From NCBI RefSeq assembly GCF_013386585.1, contig NZ_JACARO010000039.1:37904-101903 (forward strand): a stretch of DNA of 64,000 nt. Direction: 5' to 3'. Position 1 is the first letter of the stretch. Every line of letters begins with the position of its first letter. Position numbers and translations under genes: made by a program. The notes under the pieces were generated by a model. The model searched no databases. It saw only the letters and a list, made by a program, of their open reading frames with translations, and was not told the origin of the DNA. Origin of the DNA: Pseudomonas sp. P7548 (GTDB lineage: Bacteria; Pseudomonadota; Gammaproteobacteria; Pseudomonadales; Pseudomonadaceae). Of this stretch, positions 34,846 through 43,610 are shown in pieces.

Positions 34846-35703
34846 TCAGGAAATACGGGTCTTGCCGTTGACAGCCGTGTCAGGTGTTTCTTCAGCTATA
34901 GCAGGTGCGGCGCTCGGCAGGTGGCGGGCAATCAGCCCGCGATAGGCCGCAGCACCGAGGCATGCGCCAACAATTGGCGCGAAAATCGGAACCAGGAAGT
35001 AAGGAATATCGCGGCCACCCGTGAAGGCCATTTCACCCCAGCCTGCGAAAAAGGTCATCAGCTTCGGCCCGAAATCCCGTGCAGGGTTCATGGCGAAGCC
35101 GGTCAGCGGGCCCATGGCGCTGCCAATCACGGCGATCAGCAAGCCAATCAACAGGGGCGCCAAGGGGCCGCGCGGCAGGCCGTTGTTATCGTCGGTCAGG
35201 GCCATGATCACGCCCATCAGGATCGCGGTAATCACCACTTCTACCAGGAAGGCCTGGGCCGTGCTCAGCAGTGGGTGAGGGTAGGTGGAGAAGACAGAGG
35301 CCAGTTCCAGGCTCGCTTGCGTGCCGCGAACCATATGGTGGGTTTGTTCGTAATCGAAAAACAGATTGCTGTAGAGGGTGTAGACCAACGCGGCGGAGCA
35401 GAAGGCGCCGGCGACTTGGGCAAGGATATAGAAGGGCAGTTTGCGCTTTTCGAAGTCGGCGAAAATACACAGGGCAATACTGACGGCAGGGTTGAGGTGC
35501 GCCCCGGAAATACCGGCGCTCAGGTAGATCGCCATGCTGACGCCCACCCCCCAGATGATGCTGATTTCCCACAACCCGAAGCTGGCACCCGCAACCTTGA
35601 GCGCAGCGACACATCCTGTACCGAAGAAGATCAGAAGCGCAGTCCCCAGGAACTCGGCCATGCATTGGCTCGAAAGTGAAGGCTGTTGAAGAGCAGTCGT
35701 CAT
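34846..35703 (-). CDS. glpF: Glycerol facilitator (aquaglyceroporin)
   Basis: A 285-residue inner-membrane channel of the MIP family with six helices and two half-helix NPA motifs, GAHLNPAVS and FAMNPARD; the Asp after the second NPA motif is typical of glycerol facilitators. ATG 35703 is preferred over a 14-codon upstream extension. It heads glpF-glpK. Confidence 0.95.
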   Translation of the reverse strand: MTTALQQPSLSSQCMAEFLGTALLIFFGTGCVAALKVAGASFGLWEISIIWGVGVSMAIYLSAGISGAHLNPAVSIALCIFADFEKRKLPFYILAQVAGAFCSAALVYTLYSNLFFDYEQTHHMVRGTQASLELASVFSTYPHPLLSTAQAFLVEVVITAILMGVIMALTDDNNGLPRGPLAPLLIGLLIAVIGSAMGPLTGFAMNPARDFGPKLMTFFAGWGEMAFTGGRDIPYFLVPIFAPIVGACLGAAAYRGLIARHLPSAAPAIAEETPDTAVNGKTRIS

Positions 35704-36030
35704 GGAAAACCTCAGTTGTTGTTCTTGTCTGGCGCACAACCTCAACGGGTTGTTGCGCGATTTTCACCGTGGCAAGGATCCCCATCCCGGTCGCGGCTTA
35801 CTGCTCGAGTGCTGTAGGTCTATTCCTACAGTATTCGGAAACGAAAAAATATAGACAAGAATGACGGCTGTCAAAGGTCGAAAGTGAACCGTCAGTCACT
35901 TTCAAACTATTGGTCTGGTGAATGATCACGCTTGTCACATTGCCCGTGCACCTTAAAGGTGGGCGGACTAGAGCCTTTTATGTGGCCTTGGCCTAGAATT
36001 GGCCATCTGTTTGCCACGCCCGGAGACGTC
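35704..36030. promoter_or_regulatory. glpF / ybaK divergent control region
   Basis: This 327-base gap holds three structures. GCGCACAACC (35732-35741) and GGGTTGTTGCGC (35747-35758) form a stable hairpin in the glpF leader. CTGTAGG (35812-35818) and CCTACAG (35825-35831) form a perfect seven-pair palindrome. TTCG-GAAA-CGAA at 35834-35845 is a GlpR-operator-like site. The ybaK ribosome site CGGAGA lies at the right end. No gene was found. Confidence 0.55.
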
Positions 36031-36501
36031 ATGACCCCCGCATTGGACCTGTTGAAAAAAGTTCGCGCCGAACATCGTATCCACAGTTACGAGCACGATC
36101 CCAAGGCCGCGTCATATGGCCTGGAGGCCGCAGAGAAATTGGGGTTGGATCCGGCGCAGGTGTTCAAGACCTTGTTGGCCAGCAGCGAGAAAGGTGAGTT
36201 GCTGGTGGCCGTGGTGCCGGTCGTCGGAAGCCTGGACTTGAAAGCGCTGGCCCATGCAGCGGGGGTAAAAAAAGTCGAGATGGCTGACCCGGCAGCGGCG
36301 CAGCGTTCTACCGGTTATTTGTTGGGCGGTATCAGCCCGCTGGGGCAGAAGAAGCGCTTGCGTACTTTTATCGATGAGACGGCGCAGCCGTTCGCGACGA
36401 TTTTTGTGAGTGCGGGCAGAAGGGGGTTGGAAGTTGAATTGCCAGCGGCTGTGCTGGCGGAGCACACCCAGGCCAAATTCGCGCCGATTGGCCGGGCTTG
36501 A
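36031..36501 (+). CDS. ybaK: Cys-tRNA(Pro)/Cys-tRNA(Cys) deacylase
   Basis: A 156-residue YbaK-family editing protein that hydrolyses mischarged Cys-tRNA(Pro). The core segments FKTLLASSEKGELLVAVVP and GGISPLGQKKRLRTFID are typical. ATG 36031 has CGGAGA at good spacing; the longer frame crosses the promoter region. Confidence 0.93.
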   Translation: MTPALDLLKKVRAEHRIHSYEHDPKAASYGLEAAEKLGLDPAQVFKTLLASSEKGELLVAVVPVVGSLDLKALAHAAGVKKVEMADPAAAQRSTGYLLGGISPLGQKKRLRTFIDETAQPFATIFVSAGRRGLEVELPAAVLAEHTQAKFAPIGRA

Positions 36502-36532
36502 ATCACCGCTTTTGAAGCCAATGCAAAACCAA

Positions 36533-36621
36533 TGTGGGAGCGGGCTTGCTCGCGAATGCGGAGTGTCAGTCAACGAATTTTTTTCTGATACACCGCATTC
36601 GCGAGCAAGCCCGCTCCCACA
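36533..36621. repeat. REPIN (GTGGGAGCGGGCTTGCTCGCGA family)
   Basis: Intact inverted units TGTGGGAGCGGGCTTGCTCG and its complement ending CCCGCTCCCACA lie between the convergent ybaK and ABC ATPase genes. Confidence 0.9.
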
Positions 36622-36654
36622 AAAGCCGGCGCCTACATTTTTGATCCTGTGTGG

Positions 36655-37764
36655 TCAGTGGGCCGGGCTGTACCGCCGCACGCCTGATTCGGACTGCGGA
36701 ATCTGCGCCGCCGTGCTGCCCGAAGCCTGGAACAACACCAGGTGTTCGGCGGCAACACGAATCCCCACATCAGCCCCGACCTGATGGTCGGCATGGCTTG
36801 GGAAGATCGATTCCAATTGCGCGCCCGTTGGCAATTGCAGGCGATACAGGGTCGATGCACCGAGGAATGTCTTGCCGACGATCCGTGCTTTCAATGCACT
36901 GTCCGGCGCGTAGACGATGTCATCCGGGCGCAGCAACACATCCACCGCACCACCGGTAGGCCAGGTGTAGGCACGATTACCGCGCAGGTCACCCAGTTCG
37001 GTACTCACCGACTCCGGCGAACTCAATTGGCCACGAATGAAGTAACCCTGGCCGATAAAGCTGGCAACGTAAGGCGTCTGCGGTTCGTGGTAGAGGTTGT
37101 AGGGCGTGTCCCATTGCTCCAGGCGGCCCTCTTTGAACACGCCTACTTGATCGCTGACGGCAAACGCTTCTTCCTGGTCATGGGTCACCAGAATCGCACT
37201 GGTGCCCCGTGCCTTGAGAATGTCGCGCACTTCGTGGCTGAGCTTGCGGCGCAGTTCGCCATCAAGGTTGGAGAACGGTTCGTCCAGCAGCAACAATGCC
37301 GGCTCTGGCGCCAGGGCGCGGGCGAGGGCGACACGCTGTTGCTGACCACCGGAAAGCTCGTGGGGAAAACGCTTGCCCAGGTTCTTCAGGTTCACCAGTT
37401 CCAGCAGTTCGGCCACCACGCGATCTTTTTGCGGGTGCTTGCGAATGCCGAAGGCGATGTTGTCGGCCACGCTCAGATGAGGAAACAACGCGTAGTCCTG
37501 AAACACCATGCCGATACGACGTTTCTCCGGTGCCAGGGTGAAACCGGCGCTGGAGATCACTTCGCCCGCCAGGCTGATTTCCCCTTCGTGCACCGGTTCA
37601 AACCCGGCAATCGCCCGCAGCGTAGTGGTCTTGCCACAGCCCGAAGAGCCCAGCAGGCAACCGATGTCGCCAGCGTTGAGGTGCAGGTTGAGGTTCTGCA
37701 CCACCCGTTGATCTTGATAGCCGCATGCCAGATTGCGCAGGTTCAGCAGTAAGGGCTGGCTCAT
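36655..37764 (-). CDS. Orphan ABC transporter ATPase (FbpC/PotA-like)
   Basis: A 369-residue import-type ATPase: Walker A GSSGCGKTT, signature LSGGQQQR, Walker B ALLLLDEP, and a C-terminal TOBE-like regulatory domain from about residue 250. It resembles ferric-iron, thiamine and spermidine ATPases. No permease or binding protein lies nearby. Its start overlaps the argF stop by four bases. The same pairing occurs in P. aeruginosa (PA3537-PA3538), so the arrangement is conserved but unexplained. Confidence 0.88.
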   Translation of the reverse strand: MSQPLLLNLRNLACGYQDQRVVQNLNLHLNAGDIGCLLGSSGCGKTTTLRAIAGFEPVHEGEISLAGEVISSAGFTLAPEKRRIGMVFQDYALFPHLSVADNIAFGIRKHPQKDRVVAELLELVNLKNLGKRFPHELSGGQQQRVALARALAPEPALLLLDEPFSNLDGELRRKLSHEVRDILKARGTSAILVTHDQEEAFAVSDQVGVFKEGRLEQWDTPYNLYHEPQTPYVASFIGQGYFIRGQLSSPESVSTELGDLRGNRAYTWPTGGAVDVLLRPDDIVYAPDSALKARIVGKTFLGASTLYRLQLPTGAQLESIFPSHADHQVGADVGIRVAAEHLVLFQASGSTAAQIPQSESGVRRYSPAH

Positions 37765-38684
37765 GCGTGGTGGTACGACGGCGGCACGAGAAACTCCAGC
37801 AAGGCTTTCTGTGCATGCAGGCGGTTTTCAGCCTGGTCCCAGGCGACTGAACGCGAGTCGTCAAGCAGGTCGAGGCTGATTTCTTCGCCACGGTGCGCAG
37901 GCAGGCAATGCATGAACAGCACGTCTGGCGCGGCCAGGTCGAGCAGGGCGCGGGTGACCTGATACGGAGCGAACAAGGCCAGGCGCTTGGCGGTTTCGTC
38001 TTCCTGGCCCATGGAGGTCCAGACGTCGGTGCTTACCAGGTGCGCGCCGATCGCGGCGTCGCGCGGGTCACGCACGAGGGTCACGCGGTCGCCGGCCTGC
38101 GCCAGGAAGCGCGCGTCGGGCTCGTAACCTTCCGGGCAGGCGACACGCAGTTTGAAGTCGAACTGGATCGCCGCTTCTATATAGCTGTTGCACATGTTGT
38201 TGCCGTCGCCGATCCAGGCCACGGTCTTGCCCTGGATCGAGCCACGGTGTTCAAGGAAGGTTTGCATGTCGGCCAGCAACTGGCACGGGTGCAGGTCATC
38301 GGACAGGCCGTTGATCACCGGCACGCGGGAGTGGGCGGCAAATTCGGTGACGGTGCTGTGGGCGAAGGTACGGATCATCACCGCATCAAGCATGCTCGAC
38401 AGGACGATGGCGCTGTCGGCGACCGGTTCGCCACGGCCCAATTGGGTATCGCGCGAGGACAGGAAGATGGCTTGGCCACCCAACTGGATCATGCCGGCTT
38501 CGAACGACACGCGGGTGCGGGTCGAGGACTTCTCGAAAATCATCCCGAGCACACGGTTTTTCAAAGGCTCGAACAGTACGCCGCGGTTACGCAGGTCTTT
38601 AAGCTCAATGCCTCGACGGATCACGCTGACCAGCTCTTCGGGCGTGCAATCCATCAGGGAGAGAAAGTGCCTTGCGCTCATCAT
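37761..38684 (-). CDS. argF: Ornithine carbamoyltransferase (anabolic)
   Basis: A 307-residue enzyme joining ornithine and carbamoyl phosphate to citrulline in arginine synthesis. The carbamoyl-phosphate loop SSTRTRVSF and the ornithine/catalytic loop HCLPAHRGEE are both present. Start is ATG 38684 or the adjacent ATG 38681. It is translationally coupled to the downstream ABC ATPase. Confidence 0.96.
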   Translation of the reverse strand: MMSARHFLSLMDCTPEELVSVIRRGIELKDLRNRGVLFEPLKNRVLGMIFEKSSTRTRVSFEAGMIQLGGQAIFLSSRDTQLGRGEPVADSAIVLSSMLDAVMIRTFAHSTVTEFAAHSRVPVINGLSDDLHPCQLLADMQTFLEHRGSIQGKTVAWIGDGNNMCNSYIEAAIQFDFKLRVACPEGYEPDARFLAQAGDRVTLVRDPRDAAIGAHLVSTDVWTSMGQEDETAKRLALFAPYQVTRALLDLAAPDVLFMHCLPAHRGEEISLDLLDDSRSVAWDQAENRLHAQKALLEFLVPPSYHHA

Positions 38685-39115
38685 TAACTACCTTTTTGCA
38701 ACAGACCGCAGATACTCAAAGCCTTGTTTATTGTGACAACGGGCGAGACCTGCGGCGAAAGCCGCACGGGGCGACGAAATAGGGGAAGGCGCGATCTTAT
38801 AATTAAATGTCGCGTCTTACCAATAGGGCTACGGTTTTTAAGGGTGTTCAAGAAGGGCGCCAGAGCGCTTTTGAAGACGATTTCCAGACAGCAGCGGGCC
38901 ATTTGTACACTGGCGCCGAGACCTTTTGCAATGTGTGGGGGCGGGCCCAGACCAGGCCGTGTCGGTTTCAGGGGCTGTGCGCCGGGTTCTGAAACATTTG
39001 CTCACGCTTGCCCATGGTTTGGCCTGATGGGCTTGGATTCACGGGGCGAACGATACTGGTGCCTGCTGCTGTCGCGGCCCATAGTGCAATCAAAGCCCTG
39101 ATAAAGAGACTGGCC
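38685..39115. promoter_or_regulatory. argF / molybdopterin oxidoreductase divergent spacer
   Basis: A 431-base gap without a convincing gene. TGCGGC-GAAA-GCCGCA at 38751-38766 would form a six-pair hairpin in the argF leader. A TGTCGC motif at about 38809 resembles an ArgR half-site. The right part holds the promoter of the oxidoreductase but no clear operator was recognised. Confidence 0.4.
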
Positions 39116-41224
39116 ATGACCAAGACTCTCCACCACCGTGCCTGCCACCTGTGCGAAGCCATTTGCGGCCTGACCCTGGAAACCACCGAGGCCGACGATG
39201 GCAGCCTGGCGATCACTTCGATCAAGGGTGATGCGTTGGACACCTTCAGCCGTGGTCATATCTGCCCCAAGGCTGTGGCGCTGCAAGATATCCAGAACGA
39301 CCCCGACCGCCTGCACCAGCCTATGCTGCGTGAGGGCAGCGAATGGCGACCGATCCCGTGGGACGAAGCCTTCTCGCTGGTCGCCGAACGGCTGGCAGGC
39401 ATCCAGGCTCGGCATGGGCAAAACGCCGTGGCGGTGTACCAGGGCAACCCCAGCGTGCATAACTACGGGCTGATGACCCACAGCAACTATTTCCTGGGCC
39501 AGCTCAAGACGCGTAACCGCTTTTCCGCGACGTCGGTGGACCAGTTGCCCCACCACCTCACCAGCTACCTCATGTACGGGCACGGTTTGCTGCTACCGAT
39601 CCCGGACATTGATCACACTGACTTCATGCTGATCCTGGGCGGCAACCCGCTGGCGTCCAACGGCAGCATCATGACCGTGCCCGACGTGGAGAAGCGCCTG
39701 AAGGCCATCCAGGCCCGGGGCGGTAAAGTGGTGGTGGTTGACCCGCGACGCAGCGAAACGGCGGCGATGGCTGATCAGCATCTGTTCGTACGCCCAGGCG
39801 GCGATGCGGCGCTGTTGTTCGGCGTGCTCAATACGCTGTTTGCCGAAAACTTGACCCGTGCCACGCACTTGCCGGTTGTGGGCCTGGATGAGGTGCGCCA
39901 GGCGATCGCCGGGTTCACTGCCGAGGCCATGAGCCGCCAATGCGCGGTGCCGGCCGAGCAGATCCGCCAGCTGGCGCGTGACTTTGCGGGTGCGGATAAG
40001 GCCGTGTGTTACGGGCGCATGGGGGTATCGACCCAGGCGTTCGGCACGTTGTGTCACTGGCTGGTGCAATTGATCAACCTCGTGACAGGAAATCTGGATC
40101 GAGTGGGCGGCGCCTTGTGCACCACGCCAGCGGTGGACTTGGTTGCGTCCACGGGGGGCGGGCATTTCAATCGTTGGCAGAGCCGGGTTTCCGGGCGCCC
40201 TGAGTACGGTGGCGAATTGCCCGTGTCGGCCCTGGCCGAAGAAATGCTTACCGGAGGTGAAGGGCAAATCCGTGCGCTGGTGACGGTGGCCGGTAACCCG
40301 GTGTTGTCGACGCCCAATGGCCGTCAGCTGGAACAGGCGTTGGACGGTTTGGAGTTCATGGTCAGCGTCGATCTGTATATCAACGAGACCACCCGTTATG
40401 CCGACCTGATACTGCCGTCCACCTCGGCGCTGGAAAACGATCACTACGACACCACCTTCAATATGTTCGCCGTGCGCAACGTCACGCGTTTTAACCGGGC
40501 GATCTTGCCCAAGCCCGAAGGTGCGCTGCATGACTGGGAGATCTTTGTCGGCTTGGCCCAGGCGTTCGCGGCGCGCACCGGTGCCACGCTCAAGCCGACC
40601 ATGGCGCCGGCCCAGATGATCGACTTCGGCCTGCGTGCTGGGGTTTATGGCGATGCTTCCGAGCACAAGCTGTCGGTGGCGAGGTTGGCGGATCATCCCC
40701 ATGGTGTGGATTTGGGGCCACTAAAGGCCAATCTCGTTGCGCGGTTGAAAACCGCCGATGGCCACATCCAGGCTGCACCGGCGGTAATTCTTGCGGATCT
40801 GGCGCGGTTTGCAGCGCAGCCGGTGCCCCAGGTGGGCGAACTGCTTCTGATCGGCCGCCGTCATGTGCGCAGCAATAATTCGTGGATGCATAACTATCAC
40901 CGACTGGTGAAGGGCAAGCCGCGCCATCAATTGCTGATGCACCCCGACGACCTGGCGAGCCGGCAGTTGGCTGATGGGCAGCGTGTGCGGGTGAGTTCGC
41001 GTATCGGCATGATCGAGGTGGAAGTGGTGGCCAGCCAGGACATGATGCCCGGCGTGGTCAGTCTACCCCATGGCTGGGGCCACGGCCGGCCAGGGGTGCA
41101 GATGACGATTGCCAGTGGGCAGCCGGGGGCGAGCGCGAATGACTTGACCGACGAGCGGCAATTGGACGAATTGTCCGGAAATGCCGCGCTGAACGGGGTT
41201 CCCGTGCAGGTGGCGGCCGCATAA
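39116..41224 (+). CDS. Molybdopterin-dependent oxidoreductase
   Basis: A 702-residue member of the DMSO reductase/formate dehydrogenase superfamily. An N-terminal 4Fe-4S motif C-x2-C-x3-C with a later C is visible (CHLCEAICG and HICPKA). The molybdopterin domains (VYQGNPSVHNYG, LILGGNPLASNGS, VVVVDPRRSETA) and the C-terminal dinucleotide-binding domain (LMHPDDLASRQLADGQ) follow. No twin-arginine signal is present, so it is likely cytoplasmic. ATG 39116 begins MTKTLHHRACHLC. No partner subunits lie nearby; substrate unknown. Confidence 0.9.
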   Translation: MTKTLHHRACHLCEAICGLTLETTEADDGSLAITSIKGDALDTFSRGHICPKAVALQDIQNDPDRLHQPMLREGSEWRPIPWDEAFSLVAERLAGIQARHGQNAVAVYQGNPSVHNYGLMTHSNYFLGQLKTRNRFSATSVDQLPHHLTSYLMYGHGLLLPIPDIDHTDFMLILGGNPLASNGSIMTVPDVEKRLKAIQARGGKVVVVDPRRSETAAMADQHLFVRPGGDAALLFGVLNTLFAENLTRATHLPVVGLDEVRQAIAGFTAEAMSRQCAVPAEQIRQLARDFAGADKAVCYGRMGVSTQAFGTLCHWLVQLINLVTGNLDRVGGALCTTPAVDLVASTGGGHFNRWQSRVSGRPEYGGELPVSALAEEMLTGGEGQIRALVTVAGNPVLSTPNGRQLEQALDGLEFMVSVDLYINETTRYADLILPSTSALENDHYDTTFNMFAVRNVTRFNRAILPKPEGALHDWEIFVGLAQAFAARTGATLKPTMAPAQMIDFGLRAGVYGDASEHKLSVARLADHPHGVDLGPLKANLVARLKTADGHIQAAPAVILADLARFAAQPVPQVGELLLIGRRHVRSNNSWMHNYHRLVKGKPRHQLLMHPDDLASRQLADGQRVRVSSRIGMIEVEVVASQDMMPGVVSLPHGWGHGRPGVQMTIASGQPGASANDLTDERQLDELSGNAALNGVPVQVAAA

Positions 41225-41310
41225 GGAGCCTGAGCACCACGCTGGGATTTTGCGTTACAATGCGCCACCGTGCCGACCTGTGAGTCGCAAAGTTCCAGCC
41301 GAGGTGTTCC

Positions 41311-41649
41311 ATGGATATCATCGAAACGATCAAAGAGCAGATTGCCAACAACACCATTCTGCTTTACATGAAGGGCGCGCCAAACGCTCCTCAGTGCGGT
41401 TTCTCCGCGAAGGCTTCCCAGGCCATCATGGCGTGTGGCGAGAAATTCGCTTACGTGGATATCCTGCAGAACCCTGAAATCCGCGCCAACCTGCCGAAAT
41501 ACGCCAACTGGCCAACGTTCCCACAACTGTGGGTCGCCGGTGAGCTGGTCGGCGGCAGCGACATCATCGTTGAGATGGCGGCCGATGGCTCGCTGCAAGC
41601 GCTGATCAAGGAAGCAGCGGCCAACGCCGCCGCCAAGACCGACGCGTAA
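41311..41649 (+). CDS. grxD: Monothiol glutaredoxin (Grx4)
   Basis: A 112-residue CGFS-type glutaredoxin (Cys29 in PQCGFSAK) that binds and transfers 2Fe-2S clusters with glutathione. The glutathione-binding segments WPTFPQLWV and GGSDI are present. Its location by bacterioferritin and bfd fits iron-sulfur handling. Start at ATG 41311. Confidence 0.96.
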   Translation: MDIIETIKEQIANNTILLYMKGAPNAPQCGFSAKASQAIMACGEKFAYVDILQNPEIRANLPKYANWPTFPQLWVAGELVGGSDIIVEMAADGSLQALIKEAAANAAAKTDA

Positions 41650-41653
41650 TCTG

Positions 41654-41737
41654 TGTAGGAGCCGGCTTGCCGGCGATAGCGTCTTGAGCCAAGCGGTGAT
41701 TTTGAAGGCGCCATCGCCGGCAAGCCGGGCTCCTACA
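41654..41737. repeat. REPIN (GTAGGAGCCGGCTTGCCGGCGAT family)
   Basis: Left unit TGTAGGAGCCGGCTTGCCGG and inverted right unit CCGGCAAGCCGGGCTCCTAC enclose a short spacer with GCGTCTTGAGCC and GAAGGCGCC. It follows the grxD stop by four bases. Confidence 0.85.
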
Positions 41738-41753
41738 AAATCCGCGGTCAATA

Positions 41754-41790
41754 AAAAGCCCCGCTTCTCGTAAGAGAGCGGGGCTTTTTT
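41754..41790. terminator. Bidirectional intrinsic terminator between grxD and bfr
   Basis: AAAAAGCCCCGCT and AGCGGGGCTTTTTT arms form a strong stem with A and T tracts on both sides, between convergent genes. Confidence 0.92.
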
Positions 41791-41808
41791 ATACCTGAGC
41801 GTTTGGGC

Positions 41809-42279
41809 TTATTCGCCCATCTGCGATTGCAGGTAGTTTTCCAGGCTGACTTTGTCGATCAGGCCCAGCTGGGTTTCCAGCCAGTCGATGTGTTCTTCCT
41901 GGTCTTCCAGGATGTCTTCCAGCAGTTCGCGGCTGCCGAAATCACCCTTGGTTTCGCAATGAGCAATAGCGGCTTTCAGGTCGCTGTGGCTCTTGTGCTC
42001 GAACTTCAGGTCGCTGCTGATCATTTCCTGGGTGTGCTCGCCGATGTTCAGCTTGCCCAGGTCTTGCACGTTCGGCAGGCCTTCGAGGAACAGGATGCGC
42101 TTGATCAGCGCGTCGGCGTCCTTCATGGCCTTGATGGATTCTTTGTATTCACGCTTGCCCAGCTTTTCCAGGCCCCAATCGTCATACATGCGCGCATGCA
42201 GAAAGTACTGATTGATCGCGACCAGTTCATTGGCAAGGATTTTGTTGAGTTGCTGGATGACTGAGATGTCGCCTTTCAT
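41809..42279 (-). CDS. bfr: Bacterioferritin with incomplete ferroxidase centre
   Basis: A 156-residue bacterioferritin subunit. The haem ligand Met52 is kept (IKAMKDAD). By E. coli Bfr numbering the di-iron ferroxidase ligands are only half present: Glu18, Glu94 and His130 are kept, while position 51 is Ala, 54 is Asp and 127 is Gln instead of Glu, His and Glu. This fits a haem-binding subunit that needs a catalytically complete partner in a mixed 24-mer, as known for heteropolymeric bacterioferritins. Position matches bfrB of P. aeruginosa (PA3531). ATG 42279 has AGGA upstream. Confidence 0.9.
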   Translation of the reverse strand: MKGDISVIQQLNKILANELVAINQYFLHARMYDDWGLEKLGKREYKESIKAMKDADALIKRILFLEGLPNVQDLGKLNIGEHTQEMISSDLKFEHKSHSDLKAAIAHCETKGDFGSRELLEDILEDQEEHIDWLETQLGLIDKVSLENYLQSQMGE

Positions 42280-42437
42280 GACTGGGGTCCTGCCCTGTAA
42301 TAGCTGTGTATAAGGCGGAGTTTGAGCGGCGAAATCCTTAGTGTCAAACCTAAGTTATTGAATAATAAATGAAAATTAATCGGAATAAGAATGTTTGTGT
42401 TCCGCGTCTTGACGCTAACTAATTGAATTGCGGGCAT

Positions 42438-42468
42438 AAAAAAACCGGACACTAAGTCCGGTTCTTTA
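42438..42468 (-). terminator. Intrinsic terminator of bfd
   Basis: ACCGGAC and GTCCGGT form a stem; reading on the minus strand it is followed by a run of seven T, directly after the bfd stop. Confidence 0.88.
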
Positions 42469-42480
42469 AAACACGCTCAA

Positions 42481-42699
42481 TTAAGCGTGTGTAAATTCTG
42501 CTGAATAGGGGATCGCGGCCTGGGCTGTTTGCAGCTGCGTCAGGGTTTCCCGTACCACTTGCTTGGCAAGGCAAGCACATTTGCCGCACTGGCTGGCAAC
42601 GCCAGTGGTTTCACGCACTTCCTTGTAGCTGCAGCAACCTTCATAGATTGCTTCGCGGATTTGTCCGTCGGTGACGCCAGTACACAGGCACACATACAT
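42481..42699 (-). CDS. bfd: Bacterioferritin-associated ferredoxin
   Basis: A 72-residue 2Fe-2S protein that reduces the haem of bacterioferritin to release stored iron. Cluster ligands fit the Bfd pattern C-x-C-x31-C-x2-C at Cys4, Cys6, Cys38 and Cys41. It lies next to bfr in the same direction, with a Fur box in its promoter, as expected for a gene induced under iron limitation. Confidence 0.95.
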   Translation of the reverse strand: MYVCLCTGVTDGQIREAIYEGCCSYKEVRETTGVASQCGKCACLAKQVVRETLTQLQTAQAAIPYSAEFTHA

Positions 42700-42749
42700 A
42701 AGGGAGAACCGTCGCGGTTTAAGGCTTAAGTGCGATGGATCTTAATGTT

Positions 42750-42768
42750 AACGAGAATGATTGTCAAA
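42750..42768. promoter_or_regulatory. Fur box upstream of bfd
   Basis: On the minus strand the site reads TTTGACAATCATTCTCGTT, close to the Fur consensus GATAATGATAATCATTATC. It lies about 50-70 bases before the bfd start. Confidence 0.75.
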
Positions 42769-42942
42769 GTAGAATCGTAGGGTATTCACCGGTGCTGCCT
42801 GTGCGCTGACGAACGGTTTTTTCAGTGTATGATGGTCGGTATTCACGAAGCGTGACGGCGTCACAGGGTTGTCGTTTACACACGGCAGACTGGGAAGCTG
42901 TCCTTTTACTTCAATCGTCACCCTCACATCAGGAGATACCCA

Positions 42943-43545
42943 ATGAGCGTACTCGTCGGCAAACAAGCCCCGGATTTCGACGTACCTGCCGTCCTCGGCA
43001 ATGGCGAAATCGTAGACAGCTTCAAACTGTCTGAAGCCATCAAAGGCAAATACGGCCTGGTGTTCTTCTACCCACTGGACTTCACTTTCGTCTGCCCTTC
43101 GGAGCTGATCGCTCTGGACCACCGCATGGACGATTTCAAGGCGCGCAACGTTGAAGTGGTCGCCGTTTCCATCGACTCCCATTTCACCCACAACGCCTGG
43201 CGCAACACTGCCATCAACGATGGCGGCATCGGCAAAGTCAAATACACCATGGCTGCCGACATGAAGCACGACATCGCCAAGGCCTACGACGTTGAATCCG
43301 AAGGCGGCGTGGCGTTCCGTGGCGCATTCCTGATCGACGACAAAGGCGTGGTTCGCTCCCAGATCATCAACGACCTGCCACTGGGCCGTAACATGGAAGA
43401 GCTGATCCGTCTGGTTGACGCCCTGCAATTCCACGAAGAGCACGGTGAAGTCTGCCCAGCCAACTGGAAAAAAGGCGACAAAGGCATGAACGCTTCGCCA
43501 GAAGGCGTTGCGGCTTACCTGACCGAGAACGCTGGCAAGCTGTAA
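42943..43545 (+). CDS. 2-Cys peroxiredoxin (AhpC/TSA family)
   Basis: A 200-residue typical 2-Cys peroxiredoxin that reduces peroxides. The peroxidatic Cys51 is in FTFVCPSE and the resolving Cys171 is in GEVCPANW. It has no flavoprotein reductase (AhpF) gene next to it, so thioredoxin is the likely reductant. Start ATG 42943 follows AGGAG. A strong terminator follows directly. Confidence 0.95.
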   Translation: MSVLVGKQAPDFDVPAVLGNGEIVDSFKLSEAIKGKYGLVFFYPLDFTFVCPSELIALDHRMDDFKARNVEVVAVSIDSHFTHNAWRNTAINDGGIGKVKYTMAADMKHDIAKAYDVESEGGVAFRGAFLIDDKGVVRSQIINDLPLGRNMEELIRLVDALQFHEEHGEVCPANWKKGDKGMNASPEGVAAYLTENAGKL

Positions 43546-43561
43546 GCCACGTTAACGGTAC

Positions 43562-43593
43562 AAAAAAACCGGCCTGAGAAGGCCGGTTTTTTT
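43562..43593 (+). terminator. Intrinsic terminator between peroxiredoxin and rnt
   Basis: ACCGGCC and GGCCGGT arms with flanking A and T runs; works for both converging genes. Confidence 0.92.
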
Positions 43594-43610
43594 ATGCGCG
43601 GGAAACGATT

